In this document: positions 38,801-47,106 of the stretch, in pieces
How positions within the stretch are numbered: the stretch's first letter is position 1
Layout of the letters: every line of letters starts with the position of its first letter
From: G963675935 sp963823895
GTDB lineage: Bacteria; Planctomycetota; Planctomycetia; Pirellulales; Thermoguttaceae
NCBI GenBank assembly: GCA_963823895.1
Contig: CAWGNG010000034.1
Span: 124,001 to 188,000 of the forward strand
Reading direction: 5' to 3'
Length of the DNA: 64,000 nucleotides
Made by a program: the position numbers and the translations under genes
The notes under the pieces: generated by a model
Databases searched by the model: none
Seen by the model: the letters and a program-made list of their open reading frames with translations, nothing else
What the model was told of the DNA's origin: nothing

Positions 38801-38938
38801 TCACCGCTGTCGCGCGGCGAACAATTCGCCGCGTTCCAAACCGACGCTCCCGCCTGCGACAACTGCGGCGCCATCACCGTCCGCAACGGCAACTGCTACC
38901 TCTGCTACAACTGCGGCAGCAGCATGGGGTGTTCGTAG
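35870..38938 (+). CDS. nrdJ: Vitamin B12-dependent (class II) ribonucleoside-diphosphate reductase
   Basis: Start chosen at 35870, downstream of the NrdR boxes; 1022 residues. The catalytic domain has ASFNSPVWFNVGLY, FKFGSGTGTDLSTLRS, NPCSEYMFVDDSACNLASIN (active-site Cys region), FRPIGLGYSNLGSLIMTAGL and TVLAPTGTISFMMDCDTTGI. A C-terminal TSCPD-like domain (HEGYITVGLYPDGRPGELFI) is followed by a Pro/Ala linker and a zinc-finger tail (ACDNCGAITVRNGNC, CYNCGSSMGCS). It makes deoxyribonucleotides without oxygen dependence. A VGQTFLSA-type repeat lies in frame in the linker at residues about 952-972. Confidence 0.96.
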   Translation: MDRPEHDTGEAVAMADHPTTKMTKPAVAALHVSALFCPDDGSDPFASVQWDQRTAAIKGEGGEVLFEQKDCEIPTSWSQLATNVVANKYFYGEVGTGEREKGVRQLIHRVSRTIADWGAQDGYFATKADGERFYRELAWLCLHQHASFNSPVWFNVGLYHQYGIKGAMCNWHWDEKRREAIQPQNPYEYPQASACFIQSVGDNMEDIMELARSEAMLFKFGSGTGTDLSTLRSHREKLSGGGRPSGPLSFMRVYDQIAAVVKSGGKTRRAAKMQSIKDWHPDVLEFIECKNREEKKVRTLVEQGYDPQEAYDTVLFQNANLSVRLSDDFMRAVETDQPWTTHWVTKPEIAGPAYPAREMFTKMANSTWCCGDPGVQYDTTINHWHTCPNSGRINASNPCSEYMFVDDSACNLASINLMKFRRDDGAFDHERFTAACRLVFIAQEILVDHASYPTKRIATNSHRFRPIGLGYSNLGSLIMTAGLAYDSDEARGLCGVITALLHGAACHASTELAVAVGPFDEFEKNREPMLHVMEMHWEKVDQIPACPKYLQEAARDLWDKVLAHGRRHGFRNAQATVLAPTGTISFMMDCDTTGIEPDIALVKYKQLAGGGMLKIVNQEVPLALQTLGYDPPEVEAIVAYIDKHDTIEGAAELKPEHLSVFDCAFPPRNGRRSIPWRAHIQMMAAAQPFISGAISKTVNMPRESTPDDVADAYMEGWRLGLKALAIYRDGSKEVQPLSTKSKLDKAAEKLVAAPRRERLPDTRHSVTHKFSVSGHEGYITVGLYPDGRPGELFITMAKEGSTIGGLMDCFGTAVSMSLQYGVPLEVYVNKFSHTRFEPMGFTKNPDIKIAKSIVDYIFRWLGVTFLPGFREANKMVPPSPTDVPQPEPGPGDAETEPRPAATMAGGPIAANGSAPSGNGAKDAAHVSGNGHAGPKQAAKRNGSPAGAAKKDRVGQTFLSAPVGQAMLAAPVSVEASTSPLSRGEQFAAFQTDAPACDNCGAITVRNGNCYLCYNCGSSMGCS
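38724..38777. repeat. VGQTFLSA-type repeat inside nrdJ
   Basis: One good arm (38724-38749) and a degraded partner ending near 38777. Translated in frame as RVGQTFLSAPVGQAMLAAPV in the linker before the zinc-finger tail. Confidence 0.85.
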
Positions 38939-39597
38939 GAGAGGGGCTGGGGGCCGGGGGTCAGGGATCAGGGGTCAGGGATGAGGGGTCAGGGCGGTGG
39001 CCTGCGGCCAACGGCCATGATCGCTCGGCTGGCCGCTGAAAGCTGATCGCTGACCGCTTTCCGACGATGTTCGTGTCTTGTGACGCAGCCTTTGGTGGGT
39101 GAAACACATCGGCGCGGCGGAGGGGTGGCCAGTAAATTGGCTTGAGACAAGGAGTTGCGGCTGGTAGAATTCAAATGTCGCCGCAAGCCGTTTTTCAGCG
39201 ATGCGACAGCTTATTCCGGCTGGGTTTTCATAACCTCAACTGCGGCAATGACTAGGGGCGAAATTCCTGCACGGATCGTACGCAGGATTTTTCAGAAAGT
39301 GGTCACCAAGCAGTTACGTTGCGGCCGGTTCGGCCAGGAATTGCCGCAAACGATTGAAATTCGACCATTTGCGGCGACCGCGGCGTTGAAGACATAAGTG
39401 CAGATTAACACCAGGTTGATTAACGCGAGGACCCCACGTTAATTAACGTGTGGGCGTGGCGTTAATTGCGGCCGGATGGTTGCGAGATCGTTTTCGCCGG
39501 ATGCTGAGAACGTGAATGATCGCACTGGTTGACGCGGGTGGATGGCGGGAGTATAGAAGGGGGTGAAACGCTAGATCCCTGTCTTGACTCCCGAAAT

Positions 39598-39763
39598 ACT
39601 AGTGTAGTGATTCACAATTGAGTGACTTTACGGAAGGGCAACAGGTGGGGCAGACATTCCTGTCTGCCAGGGAAATCGGGCAAGCCTGGCAGACAGGAAT
39701 GTCTGCCCCACCTGTCAATCCCGTGATTTATAAAACCCCAATAGCGTGACGCACTACACTAGT
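39598..39763. repeat. Nested inverted-repeat element
   Basis: Outer arms ACTAGTGTAGTG (39598-39609) and CACTACACTAGT (39752-39763) enclose 142 bp. An intact VGQTFLSA-type double hairpin (arms 39643-39669 and 39687-39713) lies in the middle. It looks like one palindromic element inserted inside another, MITE-like, element. Confidence 0.75.
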
Positions 39764-39790
39764 GGACGAACCGACCTGAATTGAGACGTC

Positions 39791-39856
39791 GTAGGTTATG
39801 CTTCAGCATAACGAAAGGCGTTGCTGGTAAACGTGTTATGCTGAAGCATAACCTAC
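39791..39856. repeat. GTTATGCTTCAGCATAAC double-hairpin repeat
   Basis: Arms 39791-39812 and 39835-39856, each self-complementary, inverted around a 22-bp loop. It lies 65 bp before the LRR-TPR fusion gene and may sit in its leader. Confidence 0.88.
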
Positions 39857-39921
39857 GCACGCCTCGTCATTTCAGGTCGGTCGGGGCACTAGGTGCGTCC
39901 CCGTTTCGAATCTAAGTAACC

Positions 39922-42681
39922 TTGAAAATTTCTTCGCCACCAATTGGCAAGCATGGGCATTACGGGTACCACCGCTGGAACCATTCCATCGCGGCCTATG
40001 TTGTCGTCGGCCTGCTGGCGGTGGAGGGATGTCTGCTGCTGTCCGAACGATTTCATTGGTTCGCCTGTAATCGGCACCGAGGGCAGACGGTGACGATAGC
40101 GCTGGAGGCCGTCGGGCTGGCTCTATTACTCCTGCTCGTCCTCCTGATCGTCGCCCTACTCCTACGCTGGCGCTTCCAATACAGCCTGCGCTCGCTGCTG
40201 TTGCTCGCCGTCGCTGTCGCTGTCCCATTCATTTGGCTGACGACCGAAGTACGCCAGGCAAGGACAGAACAGGAAATCGTGGAGATGGTTCAGAGGGCCG
40301 GCGGCTGGGTCGCGTACGATTATGGGCCCGGTTCCTTCGCCTGTCAAGTCCCGCCCTACCCCGAGTGGTTTCGAAAAGTGGTAGGTGACTGCCTCTTCGG
40401 CGACGTCGTCTCCGTCTGCGTCAACCACTCCGACAGCCGAATCAGCGATGCCGAACTGGCGCAGTTTCAGAAGCTCAGCAAACTCCAGACCCTCCGCCTC
40501 GAAAGGACCGATATCACAGACGCCGGGCTGAAGCATCTCGCCGCGCTGAGTCAACTGGAGGAGCTCAATCTTACTGCCACAAGAGTCTCTGACGCCGGAT
40601 TGGCTAGCCTGGAAACCTTGACTCGCCTCAGTTTGCTGGCACTGCGGAGGACAAAGGTCACCGACGCGGGAATGGCACACCTTGAGCCGTTGACCCGGCT
40701 GGTATCGCTCGATCTCTCCCACACCGAAGTCGGCAATGCCGGGCTGAGGCATCTCCGGGGGTTAGCTCAACTTACAACCCTCGACCTTTCCGACACCAAA
40801 GTCACCGACGCCGGGCTGATCCGCCTTGGAGGATTGCGCGGCCTAAAGCTGCTTGAATTAGCCCACACTGGGGTGACCGACGATGGTGCCACTAGGCTCA
40901 AACGGGCGTTGCCGTCTTGCACAATCACCTTTGCTGATTTTGACGAGGCGATTGAGCCCAGCTATAAGGCCGTTTGCTCCTATGAAGGTCGCGCGGTGGA
41001 GCGGATTCGCCGTGGAGACTATGCTGGCGGTATAGCCGATCTTGAGACCGCTATGCGACTTAACCCGAAAGACCAAGCGGCAAAGTTCGAAGCGTGGCCA
41101 AAGGCGCCACTTTCCGTAAACGCGCTCCGCCATGGACAGAAGCAACTGGCTAAAATGTTGAGGGATCGCAAAACGATGGGGCAGTATGGAAAGCTGGCAG
41201 ACCCATTGTACCAGTGGGCGGTGCGGAAATTCGCGGGAGAGTATCTCGGCGAGGGGGTTTTCTGGGATGATGCAGCCCCAGTTGGTGGATTCGACGCTTG
41301 CCACGGGATCCCCATGAAGGAAACACCGGCATGGATCCTCGTGCGCGAGGAACGCCGTGAAGGGGGAAGGACTATTGGGCGATCTCCGGCATGGATCCGC
41401 GTGCGCGAGGAACGCCGTGAAGGGGGAAGGACTATTGGGCGGTCCTTTGAGGACATGTGGTCCGACGCGGTGTTTGAGCTCTATAACGTTACGAATGCCA
41501 AGGAGTTCCTTGAGCTTCACTATCAAACGCTGGCTGGCGGTGTTTCGAAGGAGCAGTATGTCACGAAGATGGCCGAGATTGAGTCGCACGCTGCGGAAAA
41601 AACCCGTTCCTTTTACATCCACGTCTTCCTTCCCTGGGCAAAGTTGCACCATGTGGCAACCAACCCGTCGTTGTGGTATCTCGCCGCAAGGTCAGATCCG
41701 TCGGAGAAACTAGTCCTGAGCCGCGTAGATAGGAATGGCGAATACTGGCTGTACTGGAGCAATGCCTACGATGATCTCACCGCCTGGGTAAAGACCTGTG
41801 CGTTCATATCGCAACTGCAACGGCCTTTTCCCGAGCGTTTTGACCTGCAGGCTGGCCAAACGTCCCAAATTGTCGAGTTTTCCGAGGCCGTTACCCAGAA
41901 AACGTCGAATTTGGAGTGTTGCATTTGGAATTTGCATTCACTGGACCATGAGTCGGACCGAGCGAATGGAGATGTTCTAGAGGAGGCAGCACCAGCAGAC
42001 CAGAGGACGCCAACCAGCGCTGGAGATTACTCTTCAAGCCCCAAAGCGGGATCGCCTGAAAATTCCGACCTTGCGGCGACGAGGCAGCGGATCGAGCCCC
42101 TCGATGTACTGACGGTCTCGGTCAGAGGCGCGCTCTGGGATGAGCCCATTCGGAAACGTGTGCTGGTTGAGCCCAGCGGACGCATATCCTTGGGCGCATC
42201 TTATGGAAGAGTCAAGGTGGCACGATTGACGCCGCAAGAGGCCGAGGCCGCCATCAAGAAGCACTTGTCGCAAAAGTCTCCGCTTGCCCGGCGGGAGCGC
42301 GACGATTCGTTGCAGCCCTTGGGGGTCCTGCCTCAGGATCCGCTGACGGCGACGCTGACGGCGTATGACGTAAAAGTCCTTGCAGCGGGCCACGCTTCGA
42401 AATGGCGCGGAGAAGTGCCGAGATTCCCTTACCGCATTCGTCGCAATGACCTGCTGAGAATTGACGTTGGCGGCAGCACCTTTGTCGGACGCCCCATCGC
42501 AGGAGAATATCTCGTGGATGGCCGAGGAAACGTCCAGTTTGGCGGCGATTATGGAAATGTGTTGGTGAAGGGTCTTACGCTCGAAGAGGCCGAGGAGGTC
42601 ATTGGCCGGCAACTTGGCGGGATTGAGGGAATTGGAGCCAATCCACCGGTCTCAGTGACCTTGGCCGGCTGGAAGAGGTGA
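39922..42681 (+). CDS. Membrane LRR-TPR-domain X-polysaccharide-export fusion protein
   Basis: TTG start at 39922, forced by an in-frame TAA at 39913; 919 residues. Three hydrophobic segments (about 24-42, 62-82, 92-108) come first. About six leucine-rich repeats follow, 170-330 (TDITDAGLKHLAALSQLEEL, TKVTDAGLIRLGGLRGLKLL). One TPR-like unit (RIRRGDYAGGIADLETAMRL) leads into an unrecognised domain X (about 385-610) shared with the next protein. Then come two Wza/poly-export-like segments: RIEPLDVLTVSVRGALWDEP (about 715) and YRIRRNDLLRIDVGGSTFVG with GEYLVDGRGNVQFGGDYGNV (about 835-919). A 60-bp tandem duplication sits inside domain X. Function is unknown; a role at the cell envelope is inferred. 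Confidence 0.7.
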   Translation: MKISSPPIGKHGHYGYHRWNHSIAAYVVVGLLAVEGCLLLSERFHWFACNRHRGQTVTIALEAVGLALLLLLVLLIVALLLRWRFQYSLRSLLLLAVAVAVPFIWLTTEVRQARTEQEIVEMVQRAGGWVAYDYGPGSFACQVPPYPEWFRKVVGDCLFGDVVSVCVNHSDSRISDAELAQFQKLSKLQTLRLERTDITDAGLKHLAALSQLEELNLTATRVSDAGLASLETLTRLSLLALRRTKVTDAGMAHLEPLTRLVSLDLSHTEVGNAGLRHLRGLAQLTTLDLSDTKVTDAGLIRLGGLRGLKLLELAHTGVTDDGATRLKRALPSCTITFADFDEAIEPSYKAVCSYEGRAVERIRRGDYAGGIADLETAMRLNPKDQAAKFEAWPKAPLSVNALRHGQKQLAKMLRDRKTMGQYGKLADPLYQWAVRKFAGEYLGEGVFWDDAAPVGGFDACHGIPMKETPAWILVREERREGGRTIGRSPAWIRVREERREGGRTIGRSFEDMWSDAVFELYNVTNAKEFLELHYQTLAGGVSKEQYVTKMAEIESHAAEKTRSFYIHVFLPWAKLHHVATNPSLWYLAARSDPSEKLVLSRVDRNGEYWLYWSNAYDDLTAWVKTCAFISQLQRPFPERFDLQAGQTSQIVEFSEAVTQKTSNLECCIWNLHSLDHESDRANGDVLEEAAPADQRTPTSAGDYSSSPKAGSPENSDLAATRQRIEPLDVLTVSVRGALWDEPIRKRVLVEPSGRISLGASYGRVKVARLTPQEAEAAIKKHLSQKSPLARRERDDSLQPLGVLPQDPLTATLTAYDVKVLAAGHASKWRGEVPRFPYRIRRNDLLRIDVGGSTFVGRPIAGEYLVDGRGNVQFGGDYGNVLVKGLTLEEAEEVIGRQLGGIEGIGANPPVSVTLAGWKR
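41326..41445 (+). repeat. 60-bp tandem duplication inside domain X
   Basis: Units 41326-41385 and 41386-41445 differ at only a few bases and encode PAWILVREERREGGRTIGRS twice with one substitution. The frame is kept. The homologous region of the neighbouring protein lacks it. Confidence 0.9.
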
Positions 42682-42775
42682 TGGCATATCGGGGCGGGAG
42701 GGGCACAGGCGTAAAACGCGGGCAAGACAGGCAAAGGGTATCATTGCACGTGATCGCTTCGATGGGAGAATAATC

Positions 42776-45286
42776 ATGAGACTGTTTAAGTTATGGTCGG
42801 TCGTGGCCAGTGTGATCGGTCTGTTGGCAGTGTGCCCGTCTAGAGGCGACGAGCCGAAGAGGGCAGGCGAGATTAGTGATATTGACGCTCACATCGCCGC
42901 CTGGACGGAGTTGATTCAGAGCAACCCCAAAAACGCAAGGGCATACTACAGACGTGGCAGCGAGTACCGGACGAAGGGTGACATGGACAGGGCCATTTCC
43001 GACTTTACGGAGGACATCCGGCTCGACCCCAATCTGGCCGAAGCCTACTGGGCCCGAGGTGCTGCCTACCAAAGGAAGGAGAGGTATGACAGCGCAGTCT
43101 CCGACTACTCGGAGGCTATTCGTCGGCTTGATCCAAAGTCCGCCACCGTCTACTGCAACCGGGGAAGCGTCTACGTGTACATGCGCGCTTTCGATAAGGC
43201 CATCGCCGATTACACCGACGCCATTCGGCTCAAGCCAGGACTTACCGAGGCATTTGATGGACGAGGAATCGCATATGTAGGAAAGGGGGACACTGACAAA
43301 GCCCTGGCGGACTTCAGCGAAGCGATACATCTGGACCCGAAATCCGTGAACGCATACTTGCAACGAAGCCACGCCTATGTAAGCCAGGGACGCTTCAGCG
43401 AGGCCATTGCAGACTGCACGGAGGCAGTTCGCCTTAATCCAAAGCTGGGGACCGCATATTCGTATCGCGGCATTAGCTACTCAAAAAAAGGTGACCTTGA
43501 CAAGGCGATTGCGGACCTCAGCGAAGCGTTGCGCCTCGATCCGAAGTCGTTGGAGGCATATTCGTATCGCGGCATCAGCTACCTAAAGAAGGGTGACTTC
43601 GACAAGGCGATTGCGGACTTCACCGAAGCGCTGCGCCTCGATCCGAAGTCATTGTCGGCATATTCGTATCGCGCCATTAGCTACTCAAAAAAAGGTGACC
43701 TTGACAAGGCGATTGCGGACTTCAGCGAAGCCCTGCGCCTCGGTCCGAAGGTGGCGGGGGCATATTCGAATCGCGGCGTTAGCTACGCAAAAAAAGGTGA
43801 CCTTGACAAGGCGATTGCGGACCTCAGCGAAGCGCTGCGCCTCGATCCGAAGTCATTGGTGGCATATTCGTATCGCGGCATCAGCTACCTGAAGAAGGGT
43901 GACTTCGACAAGGCGATTGCGGACCTCAGTGAAGCGCTGCGCCTCGATCCGAAGTCACTGGCAGCATGGAACAACCGCGCTCTTGCGTTTGGGGAGAAAG
44001 GTGAGTTTGACAAGGCACTTGCTGATTGTAACAGGGTGATTCGCCTGAATCCGGGGCTTTCGGCAGTTTATGACACCCGTGGCGACGTATACACGGAAAA
44101 GGGCGACCTCGCCAAGGCGATCGCCGATTTTACTGAGGCGATCCGTCTGGACCCGCGGAATGCCTCCGCCTACCAGCGTCGAGGAATGGCTTATGTGCAT
44201 TGCAGCCAGAGTTTGGCTAAGATGCGAGAAGGCAATTCTGATAAAGCCATAGGCGATTATAGCGGGGCGATAGGGCCTCACCCATCGGCCAGCGAAGCAC
44301 GCCCCGGACGGGAAACCGCCTCTCCAAGGAAAGGCCCGACCGATAGGACCATTACAGATCTCATGGAGGCCCTTCATCTGGACCCGAAGTCTCTCAGCGC
44401 GCGCGGAACCAGCAGTTGGACCTACGCAGAAAACGTTGCTTGGGACAAGGCTATTGCTGACTTCGACGCAACGATTAAGCTCGATGACAGATGCATCTAT
44501 TGCTATGAAGCTCGCGCGGTGGCACAAATTCGCCGTGGAAACTATGATCGTGGTATCGCTGATCTTGAGACGGTTCTCCGACTCAACCCGAAAGACTCGG
44601 CAGCAAAGTTCGAGGCATGGCCAAAGATGTCGCTTGATAACGCAGCGCGACAATGGGGCGAGCGACAAGTGCGTCGGATGCTCCACGATCGACCGATGAT
44701 GGCAGAGCACGGGGACAAGGCCAAGGTATTGTACGAATGGGCAGCACGCAAATTTGCCGGCGAGGATCTGCGTGCCCAAATCGTCTGGGATGCATCTACT
44801 CCGTCCACGGACGCCGAGAGCCGCGGCCAAATCGATGGTAAGTCAGGGGTTATTCGGGTGCGCGGCACATATTACGATGGCCCCAAGAAGGGCAAACCGA
44901 AACCTTTCGAGAGGACGTGGTGCCAAGCTGTGTTTGAACTCTACAATGTCACTGGCACGGACCAGTTCCAGTCAGTTGAGCGGGAAGCGGCTGCGGGCCG
45001 GCTAACAAGGGAGCAATTTGCCACGAAGATGACTGAGATCGAATCCAGCGCGGCGGAGAAAACCCGGTCGTTCTACATTCATGTTTTCCTGCCTTGGGCG
45101 AAAGAGAACCACTTTGCGACCGATCCGTACCAGTGGTATCTGGCAACGCGGCAAACGCCAGGAGAGGATCCGCTGCTGCGTGACGAACTCCGTAAGAGGG
45201 GAGAGCACTGGAAGTACCTTGAGCGTTGCTATGACGAAATCAAGGAAACGTCTGGGGGCTCGAAAAAGGGAGACGATGGACGCTAA
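42776..45286 (+). CDS. Secreted TPR-array protein with C-terminal domain X
   Basis: An 836-residue protein with a signal peptide (LWSVVASVIGLLAVCPSRG). About fourteen 34-residue tetratricopeptide repeats follow (pattern KGDLDKAIADLSEALRLDPK). Five central repeats (43469-43978) are nearly identical 102-bp DNA units. The last 240 residues are domain X: RRGNYDRGIADLETVLRLNP, AAKFEAWPKMSLDNA, YEWAARKFAGED, CQAVFELYNVTGTDQF, SSAAEKTRSFYIHVFLPWAK. The same segments recur in the preceding gene, so the two are paralogous at this end. Function is unknown. Confidence 0.75.
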   Translation: MRLFKLWSVVASVIGLLAVCPSRGDEPKRAGEISDIDAHIAAWTELIQSNPKNARAYYRRGSEYRTKGDMDRAISDFTEDIRLDPNLAEAYWARGAAYQRKERYDSAVSDYSEAIRRLDPKSATVYCNRGSVYVYMRAFDKAIADYTDAIRLKPGLTEAFDGRGIAYVGKGDTDKALADFSEAIHLDPKSVNAYLQRSHAYVSQGRFSEAIADCTEAVRLNPKLGTAYSYRGISYSKKGDLDKAIADLSEALRLDPKSLEAYSYRGISYLKKGDFDKAIADFTEALRLDPKSLSAYSYRAISYSKKGDLDKAIADFSEALRLGPKVAGAYSNRGVSYAKKGDLDKAIADLSEALRLDPKSLVAYSYRGISYLKKGDFDKAIADLSEALRLDPKSLAAWNNRALAFGEKGEFDKALADCNRVIRLNPGLSAVYDTRGDVYTEKGDLAKAIADFTEAIRLDPRNASAYQRRGMAYVHCSQSLAKMREGNSDKAIGDYSGAIGPHPSASEARPGRETASPRKGPTDRTITDLMEALHLDPKSLSARGTSSWTYAENVAWDKAIADFDATIKLDDRCIYCYEARAVAQIRRGNYDRGIADLETVLRLNPKDSAAKFEAWPKMSLDNAARQWGERQVRRMLHDRPMMAEHGDKAKVLYEWAARKFAGEDLRAQIVWDASTPSTDAESRGQIDGKSGVIRVRGTYYDGPKKGKPKPFERTWCQAVFELYNVTGTDQFQSVEREAAAGRLTREQFATKMTEIESSAAEKTRSFYIHVFLPWAKENHFATDPYQWYLATRQTPGEDPLLRDELRKRGEHWKYLERCYDEIKETSGGSKKGDDGR
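43469..43978 (+). repeat. Five near-identical 102-bp TPR-coding repeats
   Basis: Units start at 43469, 43571, 43673, 43775 and 43877, exactly 102 bp apart. They differ by few substitutions, including in the A7 run of three units. This implies recent expansion or gene conversion. Confidence 0.9.
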
Positions 45287-45362
45287 AGCGGACGCAACTG
45301 GTGGAGTCGAAACGGGGACGGGAGTCGCAATGGGGACGTAGCTAAATGGACTTGCTGGGGAT

Positions 45363-45430
45363 AAAGGGACAGGTCCAATTTGTGCGAAGCACCCTGCGGG
45401 CCGTTCCGGCAAATTGGACCCGTCCCCTTT
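45363..45430. repeat. GGGACAGGTCCAATTT inverted repeat
   Basis: Arms 45363-45381 and 45411-45430 in the spacer before the sulfatase start. The arm sequence resembles the repeat at 20334-20380. Confidence 0.8.
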
Positions 45431-45456
45431 TTCCCTGTCGACGCCCAGAGGAGATC

Positions 45457-47019
45457 ATGACTATGACCCGCCGCCTTGTAGCCTTCGCCGCACTGCTGCT
45501 GGCGCCGCTGGCCGGCCTACGTGCCGCCGATGTCCCGTCGCGGCCCAACATCCTCTACATCATGGCTGACGACCATGCGGCGCACGCGATCAGTGCGTAT
45601 AGCGGCCGGATCAACAAGACGCCGAACCTCGACCGCCTCGCCCAGGAGGGCATGCGACTGGACGCCTGCTTCTGCGTCAACTCGATCTGCACGCCCAGCC
45701 GGGCCTGCATTCTGACGGGCAAGTACAGCCACAAGAACGGCGTGCCGGTGTTCAACCGCTTCGACGGCTCGCAGCCGACGCTGGCCAAGTACCTGCACGC
45801 GGCGGGCTACTATACCGGCATGATCGGCAAGTGGCACCTCGGCAGCGACCCGACCGGCTTCGACCGCTGGACGATCCTGCCGGGCCAAGGCGTCTATCAC
45901 AACCCGGACTTCCTCGAACCGCGAAGTAGCACGGGTATCTGGCTCGTACCTCACGGCCAAGATGGCCGTGCTACCGAAGGGCCGGGCCGCCGGCGGATCG
46001 AAGGCTACGTGACCGACATCATCACCGATCTCTCGATCGACTTCCTCAAGAATCGGCCCAAGGACAAGCCGTTCTTCCTCATGTGCCACCACAAGGCGCC
46101 GCACCGTCCGTGGGATCCGGACGACAAGCACTTCACGCTGTACGATGAGGGGGACATTCCGGAACCGAGAACCCTCCGCGACGATTACGCGACGCGAAGC
46201 GACGCCGCCCACGAGGCGACGATGCGCGTCGGCAGGGACCTGAACCGCCGCGACTTGAAGGCCGTTCCGCCGCCGGGCTTGCGCGGCGACGATCTGCTGA
46301 GATGGAAGTATCAGCGGTTCATCAAGGACTACCTGCGCTGCGTCGCCTCGATCGACGACAACGTCGGGCGGCTGCTGGATTTCCTCGACAAGGAAGGGCT
46401 GAGCAAGAACACGGTGGTGATCTACACCAGCGACCAGGGGTTCTTTCTCGGCGACCACGGCTGGTTCGACAAGCGGTTCATGTACGAGCAGTCGATCCGT
46501 ATGCCGTTCCTGATCCGCTGGCCGGGCGTCATCAAGCCCGGCGCCACACAAGCGGCGATGGCCCTGAACGTCGATTTCGCGCCGACGTTGCTGGAGATTG
46601 CCGGGCTGAGCGTGCCCGCCGACATGCAAGGCCGCAGCTTTCTGCCGTTGCTCAAGGGCGAGCGGCCCGCCGACTGGCGCACGAGTTGGTACTACCGCTA
46701 CTACCACGACCCGGGCGACCACAACACGCGGGCCCATTACGGCGTCCGCACCGAGACGCACAAGCTGATCTACTTCTGGAAGAAGGACCAATGGGAGTGT
46801 TACGACTTGATCCACGATCCGGACGAGTTGCACAACCTGGCCGGCGATCCGGCCTACGCCGACCTGGTGGCAAAGCTCAAGGTGGAGCTGTATCGACTGA
46901 AAAAAGAGGTGCAGGACAACGACGAATTCGCCGAACACCAGCCAACGACCAGTGTTGCGGGCCCGCCGGTTCAACCAAGGAAAGGCGGGCGAGCGAACCG
47001 GAAGGCGGCCGCGCCGTGA
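45457..47019 (+). CDS. Secreted type I sulfatase
   Basis: ATG at 45457 with AGAGGAGA; 520 residues. A signal peptide (RLVAFAALLLAPLAGLRA) precedes the alkaline-phosphatase-like sulfatase fold. It has metal-binding NILYIMADDHAAHA and the formylglycine motif CTPSRACILTGKY (Cys78). GKWHLGSDPTGFDRW and YTSDQGFFLGDHGWFDKRFM complete the active site. The C-terminal KLIYFWKKDQWECYDLIHDP and ELHNLAGDP are typical of this branch. It hydrolyses sulfate esters, probably on algal polysaccharides; it needs a formylglycine-generating enzyme not seen here. A palindromic repeat lies in frame at residues about 155-173. Confidence 0.93.
   Translation: MTMTRRLVAFAALLLAPLAGLRAADVPSRPNILYIMADDHAAHAISAYSGRINKTPNLDRLAQEGMRLDACFCVNSICTPSRACILTGKYSHKNGVPVFNRFDGSQPTLAKYLHAAGYYTGMIGKWHLGSDPTGFDRWTILPGQGVYHNPDFLEPRSSTGIWLVPHGQDGRATEGPGRRRIEGYVTDIITDLSIDFLKNRPKDKPFFLMCHHKAPHRPWDPDDKHFTLYDEGDIPEPRTLRDDYATRSDAAHEATMRVGRDLNRRDLKAVPPPGLRGDDLLRWKYQRFIKDYLRCVASIDDNVGRLLDFLDKEGLSKNTVVIYTSDQGFFLGDHGWFDKRFMYEQSIRMPFLIRWPGVIKPGATQAAMALNVDFAPTLLEIAGLSVPADMQGRSFLPLLKGERPADWRTSWYYRYYHDPGDHNTRAHYGVRTETHKLIYFWKKDQWECYDLIHDPDELHNLAGDPAYADLVAKLKVELYRLKKEVQDNDEFAEHQPTTSVAGPPVQPRKGGRANRKAAAP
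45926..45974. repeat. GTAGCACGG...CCGTGCTAC repeat inside the sulfatase gene
   Basis: Outer arms GTAGCACGG (45926-45934) and CCGTGCTAC (45966-45974) with an inner palindrome CACGGCCAAGATGGCCGTG (45952-45970). Translated as STGIWLVPHGQDGRATEGPG, a loop absent from the sulfatase core motifs. Confidence 0.75.
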
Positions 47020-47106
47020 GGAGAAGCACGGCGGGATCACAGTGGGACATTTCCTTAACGGCTATTTGTCTTTCTTTCTCCCGGCCGCGAAGTTACACTG
47101 GATAGA

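Larger units (their letters stand above)
38939..39921. other. Repeat-rich intergenic region
   Basis: A 983-bp gene-free stretch. It contains GGGTCAGGGATCAGGGG-type direct repeats (38950-38997), an imperfect palindrome around TTAATTAACGTG (39425-39465), a nested repeat structure (39598-39763) and a GTTATGCTTCAGCATAAC pair (39791-39856). No convincing coding region or RNA gene was seen. Confidence 0.6.

Noticed and set aside
45517..47040. 507-codon minus-strand open frame opposite the sulfatase
   Set aside because: Entirely antisense to a sulfatase with all catalytic motifs.
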